Shown here piece after piece: positions 1-7,773 of a stretch of DNA of 36,592 nt (positions are counted from its first letter, which is position 1; each line of letters begins with the position of its first letter). The position numbers were made by a program, and so were the translations under genes. The notes beneath the pieces are model-generated. The model saw only the letters and a program-made list of their open reading frames with translations, was not told where the DNA came from and did not search any database. The DNA is from Actinomycetota bacterium (GTDB taxonomy: Bacteria; Actinomycetota; Thermoleophilia; Solirubrobacterales; Solirubrobacteraceae): positions 1 through 36,592 of the forward strand of contig WLOB01000004.1 of NCBI GenBank assembly GCA_009699505.1, read 5' to 3'.

Positions 1-2
1 CG

Positions 3-218
3 CTCGCGAAGAAGCACTTGGGGCGCGGGCCTGAAAGTACGCGCGTGACCATCGACGGCGATCTCGTCGTGGTGTTGCTGCGCAACGGGTTGGGGTCGTC
101 GGAGCGGCTGCTGGTCGGTGAGGGAGAAGGAGACGCGGTGCTCGCGTTTCGGCGGGTTATCCAAGACGTGCTGCGTCGACCGGCGCGGGGGAGGGGGCTT
201 GACGTCCATGTCCGCTAA
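3..218 (+). pseudogene. DUF2294 family protein, 5' cut by window edge and C-terminus truncated
   Basis: The reading frame is open from base 3 and begins in mid-domain. It shows the DUF2294 signature GRGPES, then RVTIDGD, VVVLLRNGL and an SSER segment. This matches the intact copy at 26286-26666 (GKGPES, MALLRGGF). The frame stops after a short Arg/Gly-rich tail (RRPARGRG) where intact members carry about 40 more residues with a second conserved block (GR-V, then DPD and F-L near the C-terminus). I see no continuation in the other frames. It is therefore probably a decayed copy or a C-terminally shortened variant. The function of DUF2294 is unknown. This is one of four DUF2294 genes in the window. 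Confidence 0.6.
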
Positions 219-246
219 AGGGGATTAGCGGGCGTGTACGCCCGGC

Positions 247-264
247 GTTCGCCGTCCGGCGAAC
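247..264. repeat. Short inverted repeat, possible terminator
   Basis: Arms GTTCGCCG and CGGCGAAC (8 bp, perfect) are separated by 2 bases. The site lies 29 bases after the DUF2294 remnant and in the gap before the convergent gene at 480-1085. It could be a terminator, but there is no T-run and the loop is too short for a classical hairpin. Nothing else recognisable lies in 219-479. Confidence 0.3.
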
Positions 265-479
265 GGAATGTTCGGACCTTGGGCGTCCGGCCTCAGCCCG
301 CGGACGCTCGGGCCCCAGCGGGGTCTCCAAATCAGATCCTCTATGGCGACTTTGCGCGCGGCCCGCCTCGGGGTCGCGACATTCGACCGCGCGCTGGGGA
401 GGCGAACCTGAACAGCAGGTCGGCAACGCCGCGGATTTTTGGCGGTGGCGTCGCGACGGGGTGCGTGCTTTCAGCGGCC

Positions 480-1085
480 TTACGCTCGGCGTAGCCGACG
501 TCGGAGGGGCTGCGGATCGTCCGGCGCGATGCGCAGCGTGCCGAGGAACGTGGCGAGGGCGTCGTACTGCGAGACGAGCATCACGAGCTCGACGACGTCG
601 GACCGGCCGAGGTGCGCGCCGAGGGCGTCCCATGTGGCGTCGTCCAGGTCGCCATCGGCAACGAGGGAGTCGACGGCCCGCAGTACGGCACGGTCGCGCG
701 GCGACCAGCCGTCGGCGTCCGGGCCGTCGTGGATCCGCGTGAGTGTCGTGGCGTCGATCCCGTGCCGGCGGCCGAGCCGTTCGTGGTGCTGGTGCTCGTA
801 GACCGCGCGTCGCAGGTGGGCGACGCGGAGGATCACCATCTCGGTGTCCCGGCGCGGCAGCCGGCCGCCGGGCATGAGGTGTCCCGCGAACCGCAGCCAC
901 GCGCGGAACAGGCGGCGGTTGCGGCCCATCGTCGCGAAGAGGTTCGGCGATGCGGTGCCCATGCCGAGTCCGGCGATGCGGGTGATGCCCCAGTTGATGG
1001 CGCCGAGGTCGCGCAGTCCGCCGGGCACGACCCGCGGCGACGCGCCGGGGCTCGGGAGGGGCCGGATCGATCGCGGGGACGCCAT
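480..1085 (-). CDS. Carboxymuconolactone decarboxylase (CMD/AhpD-like) family protein
   Basis: This 201-aa protein has an AhpD-like helical fold signature: a 'REMVILRVA'-type helix (here DTEMVILRVAHL) followed by YEHQHHERLGRRHGI. It matches the CMD subfamily that lacks the Cys-x-x-Cys redox pair and has YE-H-H instead. No CxxC is present, so a peroxidase-like thiol activity is not supported. The substrate is unknown. The first ATG gives a proline/arginine-rich N-terminus. A later internal start (for example the Met before GTASPN) would remove an unconserved extension, so the start is uncertain. It is read in the same direction as the SDR at 1152-1988, with a 66-base gap, and may be co-transcribed with it. 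Confidence 0.8.
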   Translation of the reverse strand: MASPRSIRPLPSPGASPRVVPGGLRDLGAINWGITRIAGLGMGTASPNLFATMGRNRRLFRAWLRFAGHLMPGGRLPRRDTEMVILRVAHLRRAVYEHQHHERLGRRHGIDATTLTRIHDGPDADGWSPRDRAVLRAVDSLVADGDLDDATWDALGAHLGRSDVVELVMLVSQYDALATFLGTLRIAPDDPQPLRRRLRRA

Positions 1086-1151
1086 GCGGCGTTCGGTACC
1101 CAGCGCTCGGCGGCCCGACGCGGGGACGGGCCTCCGGGGTTCCTGCCGGGT

Positions 1152-1988
1152 TCAGTCGTCGTCCGTCGGCTTCCCCATCGAGCCGTGGAGCTTGGCCTTC
1201 AGCGGGTCGGGGAGGATCTTGGCGGCGGCGGCCATGAGCTTGCCGGGCGCGCCCGCGACGACGTGGTCGTCGCCGTTTTGCAGCGCCTCGTAGCCCGCCT
1301 GGGCGACATCTGCCGGGTCGGTCTTCGGGCCCTTCGCGGCCTGGGTGTCGTCCATGTCCGCCCGGTCGAAGAACGCCGTGTCGACCGGTCCGGGCTGCAG
1401 CGCCGTGACGGTCACACCCTGGTCCTTGATCTCTTCGCGTAGCGCCTCGGTGAAGGACTGCACGAACGACTTCGACGCGGCGTAGGTCGCGTAGTAGGGG
1501 CCGGGGAGCAGGGCGGCGACCGACGAGGTGACGAGGATCTTCCCTTCGCCGCGGAGGACCATGTCCGACGCGACGTGGTGAGCGAGGTGGACGACGCCCT
1601 TCACGTTGAGGTCGATCATGCGGAGGTGGTCGTCCAGTGGCGTCTCGAGGAACGACCCGCCACCGACGGCAAATCCGGCGTTCAGCGCGATCGCGTCGAG
1701 CGGCCGGCCGATCTCGGCGATCCGGTCGCGCAGTTCGTCCACGCCCGCGGCGGTGGCGAGGTCGACCTGCAGGGCCTCGGCGTGCTGGCCGTGGGCGATG
1801 AGCTGCCCCGGGATGCCCTCGATGGCCGCGTCCTCGGCGACGACCAGGACGTCGTGGCCGTCAGCGGCGAAGAGTCGCGCCAGTTCGAGCCCGATGCCGC
1901 TGGAGGCGCCGGTGACGACCGCGAAGCGGTGGTCGGGATCGGCGGCCTCGGCGGGGATGCCGTTGGCGGGACGGGGGGTGATGCTCAT
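1152..1988 (-). CDS. Short-chain dehydrogenase/reductase (SDR)
   Basis: A 278-aa classical SDR. The Rossmann cofactor motif TGASSGIG lies near residues 25-32, followed by LNAG in the central strand, the catalytic Ser in TSSVAAL, and YAASK supplying the Tyr and Lys. PGPVDT follows, which is common in this fold. The substrate cannot be deduced. The start MSITP was chosen because it gives a normal SDR length; the frame continues upstream without conserved sequence. A divergent SDR paralogue starts at 2106, leaving a 117-bp shared promoter region. The two proteins share the same C-terminal pattern (GDDHV, then a KL-KL tail), so they are paralogues. Confidence 0.9.
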   Translation of the reverse strand: MSITPRPANGIPAEAADPDHRFAVVTGASSGIGLELARLFAADGHDVLVVAEDAAIEGIPGQLIAHGQHAEALQVDLATAAGVDELRDRIAEIGRPLDAIALNAGFAVGGGSFLETPLDDHLRMIDLNVKGVVHLAHHVASDMVLRGEGKILVTSSVAALLPGPYYATYAASKSFVQSFTEALREEIKDQGVTVTALQPGPVDTAFFDRADMDDTQAAKGPKTDPADVAQAGYEALQNGDDHVVAGAPGKLMAAAAKILPDPLKAKLHGSMGKPTDDD

Positions 1989-2105
1989 GTCCGCTCGCTG
2001 CCCACTGCCGGGCGATCGCGAACGGGCGCCCGTCCGCTCCGCCCCGAGCGGCGACGCGACGGGCCCGAGAGGTTTGTCCCGTTCGCGCCCGGGCAGCGAG
2101 CCGCC

Positions 2106-2936
2106 ATGAGCACGCAGCGATGCGACGACGGGACCGACGGGGTGCGCCGCCTGGCGGTGGTGACGGGTGCCACGGCGGGCATCGGCCATGAGCTCGCACG
2201 CGTCTTCGCGAGCGAGGGCTTCGATCTGGTGATCGCCGCGGAGGACGACCGGGTGAGCACCGTCGTCAGCGAGCTGCGCGCGTCGGGGGTCGAGGCGCAC
2301 GGGGTGCAGGTCGACCTCGCCACCCGGGCGGGCTGCGAGACGTTGGCCGCCGAGGTCGAGGGCCGGGGCCGTCCGGTCGACGCGCTCGCGCTGAACGCCG
2401 GTGTCGGGGTGTCGGGCCCGTTCTTGGAGTCGGGGACCCTGGAGGACCAGCTGAACGTCATCGATCTCGACGTCGGGCACGTCGTCCACCTCGCGCACCG
2501 GCTGATCCCGGCGATGGTCGCTCGTGGTGAGGGCCGGGTGTTGATCACGTCGTCGATCGTCGCGACCGTCGCGGCGCCGTACCAGGCGACGTATTCCGGC
2601 TCGAAGGCGTTCCTGCAGTCGTTCTCCGAGGCGCTGCGGCAGGAGATCGCCGACAGCGGCGTCACCGTGACCGCGCTGCAGCCGGGCGGCACCGACACCG
2701 AGTTCTGGGAGCGCTCCGGCGCGACGGAGCAGGACACGAAGGTCACCGACACGGAGTTCGAGGACCCCGCGAAGATCGCCCGGGACGGGTTCGACGGCCT
2801 GATGCGCGGCGACGACCACGTCGCGCCGGGGCGGCTGATGAACGCCGTCCTCGCGAAAGCCGGCTCCGTCCTGCCCGACGCCGTCACCGCGAAACTCTCG
2901 TCGAAGCTGACGAAGCCCGGGACGTCGTCGGACTGA
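2106..2936 (+). CDS. Short-chain dehydrogenase/reductase (SDR), paralogue of the divergent gene
   Basis: A 276-aa classical SDR. It has TGATAGIG (cofactor binding, about residues 20-27), LNAG, the catalytic TSS, YSGSK (Tyr and Lys) and QPGGTDT. The ATG at 2106 gives the usual family length. It is arranged head-to-head with the SDR at 1152-1988 and converges with the P450 gene at 2988-4274. Neighbouring oxidoreductases (a second SDR and the P450) suggest oxidation of a lipid- or terpenoid-like molecule, but this is inferred from context only. Confidence 0.9.
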   Translation: MSTQRCDDGTDGVRRLAVVTGATAGIGHELARVFASEGFDLVIAAEDDRVSTVVSELRASGVEAHGVQVDLATRAGCETLAAEVEGRGRPVDALALNAGVGVSGPFLESGTLEDQLNVIDLDVGHVVHLAHRLIPAMVARGEGRVLITSSIVATVAAPYQATYSGSKAFLQSFSEALRQEIADSGVTVTALQPGGTDTEFWERSGATEQDTKVTDTEFEDPAKIARDGFDGLMRGDDHVAPGRLMNAVLAKAGSVLPDAVTAKLSSKLTKPGTSSD

Positions 2937-2951
2937 ATCCCGGTAAGACGG

Positions 2952-2975
2952 GCGGGCGCCGACGGCTGCGCCCGC
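2952..2975. terminator. Bidirectional terminator hairpin between convergent genes
   Basis: Arms GCGGGCGC and GCGCCCGC (8 bp, perfect) with an 8-base spacer. It sits in the 51-bp gap between the stop of the SDR at 2936 and the stop of the P450 at 2988. There is no T-run, as is common in GC-rich actinobacteria. Confidence 0.55.
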
Positions 2976-2987
2976 GCCGCTTGCGGG

Positions 2988-4274
2988 TCAGCGGCGTGTC
3001 GCCACGACGAGCGCGCTGCGTTGCGGCACGAGGACGGTCGCGCGCTGCACCGCCCGCTCGGGTTCCCTCGAGAGCGGGCGCAGTCGCAGCGCCGCGAGGA
3101 CCGTCGGGACGGTCGCCCGCAGCTCGACGCCCGCGAGCGGCTCGCCCGGGCACCGCCGCTCGCCGATCCCGAACGGCAGGAACGTCGGCGGAGGCGGACC
3201 GTCGAGGAAGCGCGACGGGGCGAAGCGGTCGGGGTCCGGGAACGTGGCCGGGTCGCGGTTGAGCAACGTGAACGCGACCATCACGTCGGTCCCGGCCGAC
3301 AGCGCGTGGCCGCCGACGACGACGTCGCGCGTCAGGGTCCGCAGCGAGGCCAGCGCAGGCGGGTGCAGGCGCAACGCCTCGGACGCCACGGCGTCGAACG
3401 CCGGCGCGTCCGGACCGTCGCGATCCAGCGCGTCGACGAGCGCGGGATCCCGCGCAAAGCGGTCCAGGACACGGGTCAGCGCGATCGCCATCGGCTCCTG
3501 CGCCGCGGCGAGGACGACGAGCAGCTCGTCCACGATCCGCTCGTCCGACAGCTCGGACGCGGCGACGTGGGCGAGGATGCCGTCGCCCATCGGGATCCGT
3601 CCGGACCGCCGATCGGCGACCTCGCGCGTCAGGAGGCCCCGCAGCGGTCGCAGGCGCCGTTCGAACTCCGCGTGCAGCAGTGGACCGAGCGGCCGCTGCT
3701 CGTCGCGGTCCGGCGGCGTGAGCGGCGGGTTGCCGGGCGTGCGCAGCGCGGCGCCGACGGCCTGGACGACCATCCGGGCGCGGACGTCGTCCTCGACGCC
3801 GAGCACGAAGCGGACGAACAGGTCCTCGGCCAGCGTCCGGGTCCGCGACAGCAACCGGAACGGCCTGCCGATCGGCCAGGTCTTGACGTGCGCCCGCGCG
3901 CGCTCGGTCATCGCGACCTCGCGCTCCGCGACGCGACGGGCATCGAAGGGCGGGGTGATCCGCGCGCGGACCTGGCGGTGCTCGTCGCCGTCGCTGCCGA
4001 ACATCGACCGCGCCGATGCCTGGGGGAGGACGCGACGGCGAGCCTCACCGGCCCGCGACGCCGTCGGGTCGGCGTCGGCGACCAGCTCGATCGCGTCCGA
4101 GGTCGCGGCCACGACGACCGGGCCGACTCCCGCGAACCGCAGCGTGAAGACCGGTCCGTACCGCGCCCGTGCCCGCAGCAGCGCGCCCTGTGGATCACGG
4201 GCGAAGACCGCCGCCTGCGCGAGCGGGTGAGCGGTGGGGCCAGGGGGCAGGGCAGGGCTCGGGTCGGCGCGCAT
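2988..4274 (-). CDS. Cytochrome P450
   Basis: This 428-aa protein is a heme-thiolate monooxygenase by motif. It has a proline-rich N-terminus (PALPPGPTAHP), the K-helix ExxR in SEALRLHPPA near residue 298, the meander DPDRFAPSRF, and the heme-binding loop FLPFGIGERRCPGE with the cysteine ligand near residue 375. The I-helix carries AAAQEP where most P450s have an acid-alcohol pair (AGxET/DT). The Glu is kept but the Thr position is Pro, which may change oxygen activation. No transmembrane anchor or redox partner gene is seen nearby. A SigF-like promoter lies just upstream. Substrate unknown. Confidence 0.93.
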   Translation of the reverse strand: MRADPSPALPPGPTAHPLAQAAVFARDPQGALLRARARYGPVFTLRFAGVGPVVVAATSDAIELVADADPTASRAGEARRRVLPQASARSMFGSDGDEHRQVRARITPPFDARRVAEREVAMTERARAHVKTWPIGRPFRLLSRTRTLAEDLFVRFVLGVEDDVRARMVVQAVGAALRTPGNPPLTPPDRDEQRPLGPLLHAEFERRLRPLRGLLTREVADRRSGRIPMGDGILAHVAASELSDERIVDELLVVLAAAQEPMAIALTRVLDRFARDPALVDALDRDGPDAPAFDAVASEALRLHPPALASLRTLTRDVVVGGHALSAGTDVMVAFTLLNRDPATFPDPDRFAPSRFLDGPPPPTFLPFGIGERRCPGEPLAGVELRATVPTVLAALRLRPLSREPERAVQRATVLVPQRSALVVATRR

Positions 4275-4285
4275 CGCCCGGTTCC

Positions 4286-4309
4286 ATACCCCGGGGCGTC
4301 ACCCTCAAC
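4286..4309 (-). promoter_or_regulatory. Possible SigF-like promoter upstream of the P450
   Basis: On the minus strand, GTTG (4309-4306), 14 bases and then GGGTAT (4291-4286) resemble the SigB/SigF pattern GTTT-N14-16-GGGTA. The -10 element lies only about 11 bases from the ATG, which would give a nearly leaderless transcript. The -35 is imperfect. Confidence 0.35.
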
Positions 4310-4391
4310 CGACACCAGCCGACCGCGGATAGACGTCCTCAGCGGCGACCCGGACCGCATGGCTGAGCCGGGGGCTGGGCATCGATGGGCC

Positions 4392-4745
4392 ATGAAGCAG
4401 CCGATCAAGGTCCGCGGCCACTCCCTCATCGACTACGGCTTCCTCGCCGTCGCAATCGCCGGTCCGATCGCGCTGGGGCTGAAGGGCGCGGCGCGGGCGC
4501 TCCCGTTTGCCTTCGGTGCGACCCAGGGGGCATTGAACGCGACGACCGACCAGCCGTACGCCGCCAAGCGGCTCGTGCCGTTCAGGCTGCACGGCCGGGC
4601 CGAGTCGCTCGCCGTCCCCAGCTACGCCCTGGCGATCGCGACGTCGGGCGCCCTGCACCAGCCCCGCGCCAAGGCGTTCTTCGCAGCGCACCTGCTCACG
4701 CTGGCCACCGTCTACACGCTGACGGATTGGAACGCCGACAACTGA
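4392..4745 (+). CDS. Small conserved membrane protein, function unknown
   Basis: A 117-aa protein. It has three to four predicted hydrophobic segments: FLAVAIAGPIALGL near residues 17-30, a second around ALPFAFGATQGAL, and two in the C-terminal half (SYALAIATSGAL and the FFAAHLLTLATVYTL region). Charged and polar motifs include HSLIDYG at the N-terminus and TDQPYAAKRLVPFRLHGRAE in the middle. The DQP...F-LHG arrangement looks like a conserved signature, but I do not recognise a named family. The start at ATG 4392 follows no clear Shine-Dalgarno. Confidence 0.65.
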   Translation: MKQPIKVRGHSLIDYGFLAVAIAGPIALGLKGAARALPFAFGATQGALNATTDQPYAAKRLVPFRLHGRAESLAVPSYALAIATSGALHQPRAKAFFAAHLLTLATVYTLTDWNADN

Positions 4746-4772
4746 CGGAAGCGCCACGGCGTCTCTCGATGC

Positions 4773-4808
4773 GCGTATCGCTGACGCCTGGCGTATCGCT
4801 GACGCCTG
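4773..4808. repeat. Perfect 18-bp tandem duplication
   Basis: The unit GCGTATCGCTGACGCCTG occurs at 4773-4790 and again at 4791-4808 with no mismatch. It starts 27 bases after the stop of the membrane-protein gene. It may be a replication-slippage product or a pair of protein-binding sites. Confidence 0.85.
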
Positions 4809-5210
4809 CTGTGAGTCGCAAGCGCGCGGCGTCCGAGTCCTTCTGAGCGCGTAGGCCCATGTCGAACCGGGTGCCGGCCTCGTGAGAGCAAGGCGGGTGT
4901 CGTGCGCGATCTGTTCTTCGATCCGGTGTTGCCCACGCGCACATTGGGTTGGTCCGACACCCCGAGCCCAGTACTCCCCGAGCGGCGGAGGACGGCCTCG
5001 CCGAACGCGTCCGCGGGCCGATCCGCGCCACTGGTCGACCGATCCTGCCGCAGGCTCGAACGCTGCCCGACACCCCTAGTCGTAGGCACACTCAGCGGAC
5101 CGACCGAGCGTGTCGGGCGCCGCGAGAGCGGTGCGACGCTAGGCGGTGGACTTCATGGTCAAACGGGCCGGCTTGCGTTTTGGATGCTCGCCAAGATGTC
5201 ATAGGCGGGT

Positions 5211-5259
5211 GTATCGGCGGGGCGGGCCGACGGTCGCTCCGTCGGTGCCCGGCCGATAC
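5211..5259. repeat. Long imperfect hairpin
   Basis: The outer arms GTATCGGC and GCCGATAC (8 bp) enclose inner arms CCGACGG and CCGTCGG (7 bp) around a 5-base loop, TCGCT. A small internal bulge joins the two stems. The element lies in noncoding DNA about 285 bases before the DUF2294 start. It could be a terminator, a structured leader or a small RNA. Confidence 0.55.
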
Positions 5260-5543
5260 CGCGTTTGCCGGGCTCGCAGGAGGGCCGTCGGACGGTGCCC
5301 GGTGAGGACGCCGCCCGCTCGGCCCGGTGCATTCGGTACCCCATCAGCCGCTCGAGATTCAGACGACATCGCGAACGCTTTCGCATCCGTTGTCGATCGG
5401 TGTCCGTAGGGTCTGGTTGCGAACAGGCCGGTCTGTCGAAGGGCCGGCGTTCGAGTAAGTACAAGGGGTCCCGGCTTGGGTGGCGATGGAAGCGCCTTTG
5501 GGTCGGTCCGTGACAGCGTTGGCAGCGACCTAGGGGGAATGCG

Positions 5544-5897
5544 ATGTCGGAGTCGCGGCAGACGGACTTTCAAGCGCTCTCGACGGAGATCGCACAGATC
5601 TACAAGACCCACTACGGCCGCGGGCCGACGAAGATCACCGCCGCCTACATGGGCGACGCGGTGGTGTGCCTGCTGGAGGACGTCAACCTCCCCGCACAGA
5701 CCGCGCTGCTCAATCGCGGCAAGACCGACCTCGCGCAAGCGATCCACGCAGAGCTGCAGCTCGGGATGGCCGACGCGATGAGCGAGACGGTCCAGCGGAT
5801 CACCGGCCGGACCGTCCGCACCTACGTGCCCGGCTTCAACGCGACCGGCAACGCGACGACCGACGTCTTCTTCCTCGAACCCGTAGCCGCCGCCTGA
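5544..5897 (+). CDS. DUF2294 family protein
   Basis: A 117-aa protein that covers the full DUF2294 domain. It has an N-terminal helix (ALSTEIAQIYKTHYGRGP), then TKITAAYMGDAVVCLLEDV, a central helical region (LAQAIHAELQLGMADAMSETVQRI), and the C-terminal block TGRTVRTYVPGFN followed by TTDVFFLEP. It aligns throughout with the copy at 27081-27413, which shares GRGP-KI, the V-R-YVPG-N block and F-LEP. The family function is unknown; small DUF2294 proteins are soluble. A purine-rich GGGGGAA precedes the ATG and serves as the ribosome-binding site. It is transcribed alone. Confidence 0.85.
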   Translation: MSESRQTDFQALSTEIAQIYKTHYGRGPTKITAAYMGDAVVCLLEDVNLPAQTALLNRGKTDLAQAIHAELQLGMADAMSETVQRITGRTVRTYVPGFNATGNATTDVFFLEPVAAA

Positions 5898-6000
5898 CGC
5901 CGGTCACCTCCGCCTGTCGGATCCGTTGCAGCCGACCGGCGAGCCACTGACGGCCCTCGCTTGCCGGGTCGTCGCAGCTCGGGTCGGGAGTAGGTCCCGG

Positions 6001-6255
6001 TCATGAATCCATCCCGGGACAAGCGGCTTCGTCGATGAAGTGGGCGAAGGAGACCGTTCCGGCGGTTCGCCCATCCTCGGGGTTTTCGTGTGGGGGTCCG
6101 GAGATGTGGACGCGGACGAGGTACTCGGCGCGGTCGCGGGATTCGGTGTAGGTCGTGCCGCCGCCGATCATGCCGGTGACGTCGGGGGAGACGAAGTGCC
6201 AGCCGAACCCCGGCTCGAGGGTGTGCAGCACCCGGACCGGATCGCTCGACGCCAT
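6001..6255 (-). CDS. HicB-like (DUF1902-type) orphan protein
   Basis: This 84-aa protein has the compact beta-beta-alpha-beta layout of HicB-like proteins: FGWHFVSPDVTGMIGGGTTY, then ESRDRAEYLVRVHI, and a final short strand ending TVSFAHFID. The typical HicB core is 'SPD-PG--GGG-TYEE-RDRAEE-V', which this follows closely. HicB proteins are usually antitoxins of HicA mRNA interferases. No HicA-like ORF (short, with a G-x-H motif) lies on either side, so it is an orphan or has another role. No C-terminal DNA-binding domain is present. Confidence 0.55.
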   Translation of the reverse strand: MASSDPVRVLHTLEPGFGWHFVSPDVTGMIGGGTTYTESRDRAEYLVRVHISGPPHENPEDGRTAGTVSFAHFIDEAACPGMDS

Positions 6256-6300
6256 CGGCTGGACCGTAGCGCGGGGCGTCGCGGTCCGGGTGTTGCGCGG

Positions 6301-6981
6301 TCAATCGATGCGGGTGGAGCCGCCGGCCGGGCCAGTCCCGGTGCGGGCGTCGTTCCCGTTGCGCGGGCGCTCAGCGCCGTCGGACGCTACGGCGTCGCGG
6401 TCGTTCCTGTGGTCGCGGTGCGGGACGTCGCTGGTGGTGGTCGTCGGGGTGGCGGGGGGAGCGGTCCTGACGCGGGTCGTGTCCTGATCCAGGCGACCGT
6501 GCTGGGCGACAGGCTCTTCGTGCTTGATGCGCGGCGCGAAAACGTTGAGCAGCAGCAGTGCGGCGGCGATGGCCCAGCCGAGGTCGGTGGCCCAGTTGGC
6601 GGCGGCCAGACCGAGGACGCCGGGGCCGTTGACGAGGTCGAGGACCACGCACGCGGCGAGCGCGAGCCCGACACCCAGGCCGAGCAGCTTGGCAAGGAGG
6701 TGCTGTGCGGCCGCGAACAGCAGGATCACGCCGGCGGTGGTGGTAAAAAACGCGGTCCAGCCGTTGGCCTCGAAGCCGAGGAACTTTGAGCCGCGCGCGT
6801 CGCCGTCCGGGAACCCGCCGGTCGGAGTGCCGCCGGCGTGGAGGAACAGCACGAGTCCGGCGGCGGCCAGGATCGTGCCGAGGACCAGCGCCGGGCCGCG
6901 CGCGAGACCGGCGCCCTTGACGACGTGCGTGTCGGAGGTCGACGTGGTGGTGATGTCGTGGTGCTTCTTGCGGTTGAACAT
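6301..6981 (-). CDS. Four-helix membrane protein (DUF4383-like)
   Basis: A 226-aa protein. Four hydrophobic segments are visible: ALVLGTILAAAGLVLFLHA, a segment around AFFTTTAGVILLFAAAQHLL, GLGVGLALAACVVLDLV and LGWAIAAALLLLNVFA. A loop reads FLGFEANGW. This arrangement resembles the actinobacterial DUF4383 family, but the match is by eye. The C-terminal 75 residues are hydrophilic, rich in Thr, Pro, Arg and Asp, and probably disordered in the cytoplasm. It follows the gene at 7047-7658 in the same direction with a 65-bp gap that contains a small inverted repeat. The two genes may form an operon. Confidence 0.6.
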   Translation of the reverse strand: MFNRKKHHDITTTSTSDTHVVKGAGLARGPALVLGTILAAAGLVLFLHAGGTPTGGFPDGDARGSKFLGFEANGWTAFFTTTAGVILLFAAAQHLLAKLLGLGVGLALAACVVLDLVNGPGVLGLAAANWATDLGWAIAAALLLLNVFAPRIKHEEPVAQHGRLDQDTTRVRTAPPATPTTTTSDVPHRDHRNDRDAVASDGAERPRNGNDARTGTGPAGGSTRID

Positions 6982-7007
6982 GCTGCGGGCCTTTCGGCAT
7001 CGGAGGG

Positions 7008-7035
7008 GGCGGCCGTCCCGGGTCGGGTGGCCGCC
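7008..7035 (-). repeat. Inverted repeat between two membrane-protein genes
   Basis: Arms GGCGGCC and GGCCGCC (7 bp) flank a 14-base spacer in the 65-bp gap between the genes at 7047-7658 and 6301-6981. It may be a weak terminator or an attenuator between the two reading frames. Confidence 0.35.
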
Positions 7036-7046
7036 GGGGGTGCTGC

Positions 7047-7658
7047 TCAGTCGGCTTGCTCGACCTCGTCGGCGTTGACGTAGGCGCCCTGGTCCGACAC
7101 GACCTTCGCGTCGGGGGCGTCGAGCTTGAGGGTCTTCTCGGGGTCCTTCGGGGCCTGCGCGACGGGCCCCTCGAGGTCTACGAGGTCGCCGACAGCAGGC
7201 CGATAGGCGCCGCTGGCGGGTTCGTCGACGCCGACGTCGCCGGCGTACTCAACGAACATGCGGTCCTCGGCGGAAACGCCGACAAAGAACCCGCCGTCGG
7301 TGACGGAGAGGACCTTCACACTCTTGCCGGTCGCGTCCTTGTCGACCGCACCGGTCTTGCCATCGGTGCCCAGCAGCGACCGGCCGTCGGCGGTCAGCGT
7401 GCCCGCGTCCTCAGACGTCGAGGTGGCCGTGGTGGAGGCGGGCGTGGCGGCCTGTGCGGGCGTAGTGGCGGCCGGAACGGCGGCGGTGCTGGTGCTCGCG
7501 GTGTCGGTTTCCTCGTCGTCTCCGCCGCTGGCAATGAGGACGATCGCGAGGATCACGAGCAGGAGCAGCAGGAGCGCCAGGAGCCACTTCCACCACGCGC
7601 CGCCCTTCTTCTCGGTGCCGACTGGGCTGGCGCCATGCTGTTGACGGGGGGTGCTCAC
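7047..7658 (-). CDS. Membrane-anchored extracytoplasmic protein, function unknown
   Basis: A 203-aa protein. After a short basic, cytoplasmic N-terminus (EKKGG) comes one strongly hydrophobic helix (WWKWLLALLLLLLVILAIVLIA), then a Thr/Ala/Ser-rich linker of about 55 residues. A folded domain follows (ADGRSLLG through EVEQAD) with repeated short strands such as KVLSVTDGGFFVGVS and MFVEYAGDVG. The domain recalls a small OB- or DUF-type beta domain exposed outside the membrane. I do not recognise a family. The GTG at 7658 was chosen over the TTG at 7673 because GAAGGA lies 7-8 bases upstream of it. Confidence 0.65.
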   Translation of the reverse strand: MSTPRQQHGASPVGTEKKGGAWWKWLLALLLLLLVILAIVLIASGGDDEETDTASTSTAAVPAATTPAQAATPASTTATSTSEDAGTLTADGRSLLGTDGKTGAVDKDATGKSVKVLSVTDGGFFVGVSAEDRMFVEYAGDVGVDEPASGAYRPAVGDLVDLEGPVAQAPKDPEKTLKLDAPDAKVVSDQGAYVNADEVEQAD

Positions 7659-7729
7659 AGGAAGGTCCTTCAATCAGAGAGAACGGTGAACGCAAGCGCG
7701 ATCCGGGGTTCGGGGTCGCGCCGCGCGGG

Positions 7730-7763
7730 TGCTGTCCGCCCCCGGGGTCGGGGGCGGACAGCA
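7730..7763 (-). terminator. Strong hairpin terminator after the PRC-barrel gene
   Basis: A 15-bp perfect stem (TGCTGTCCGCCCCCG pairing with CGGGGGCGGACAGCA) has a 4-base loop. It lies 11 bases past the stop of the minus-strand PRC-barrel gene and before the next gene. There is no T-run. Confidence 0.75.
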
Positions 7764-7773
7764 GTGGTGCTGC

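Larger units (their letters stand above)
4746..5543. other. Long intergenic region with a tandem repeat and a long hairpin
   Basis: About 800 bases lie between the small membrane protein and the DUF2294 gene. Several short ORFs cross it, but all have low-complexity Arg/Pro-rich products and none resembles a family. Recognisable structure is limited to a perfect 18-bp tandem repeat (4773-4808) and a strong imperfect hairpin (5211-5259). The upstream region of the DUF2294 gene, which begins at 5544, occupies its right end. Confidence 0.5.

Noticed and set aside
4902-5204. 100-aa frame in the gap before the DUF2294 gene
   Set aside because: Arg/Pro/Ser-rich product without secondary-structure pattern, clear ribosome-binding site or known family.
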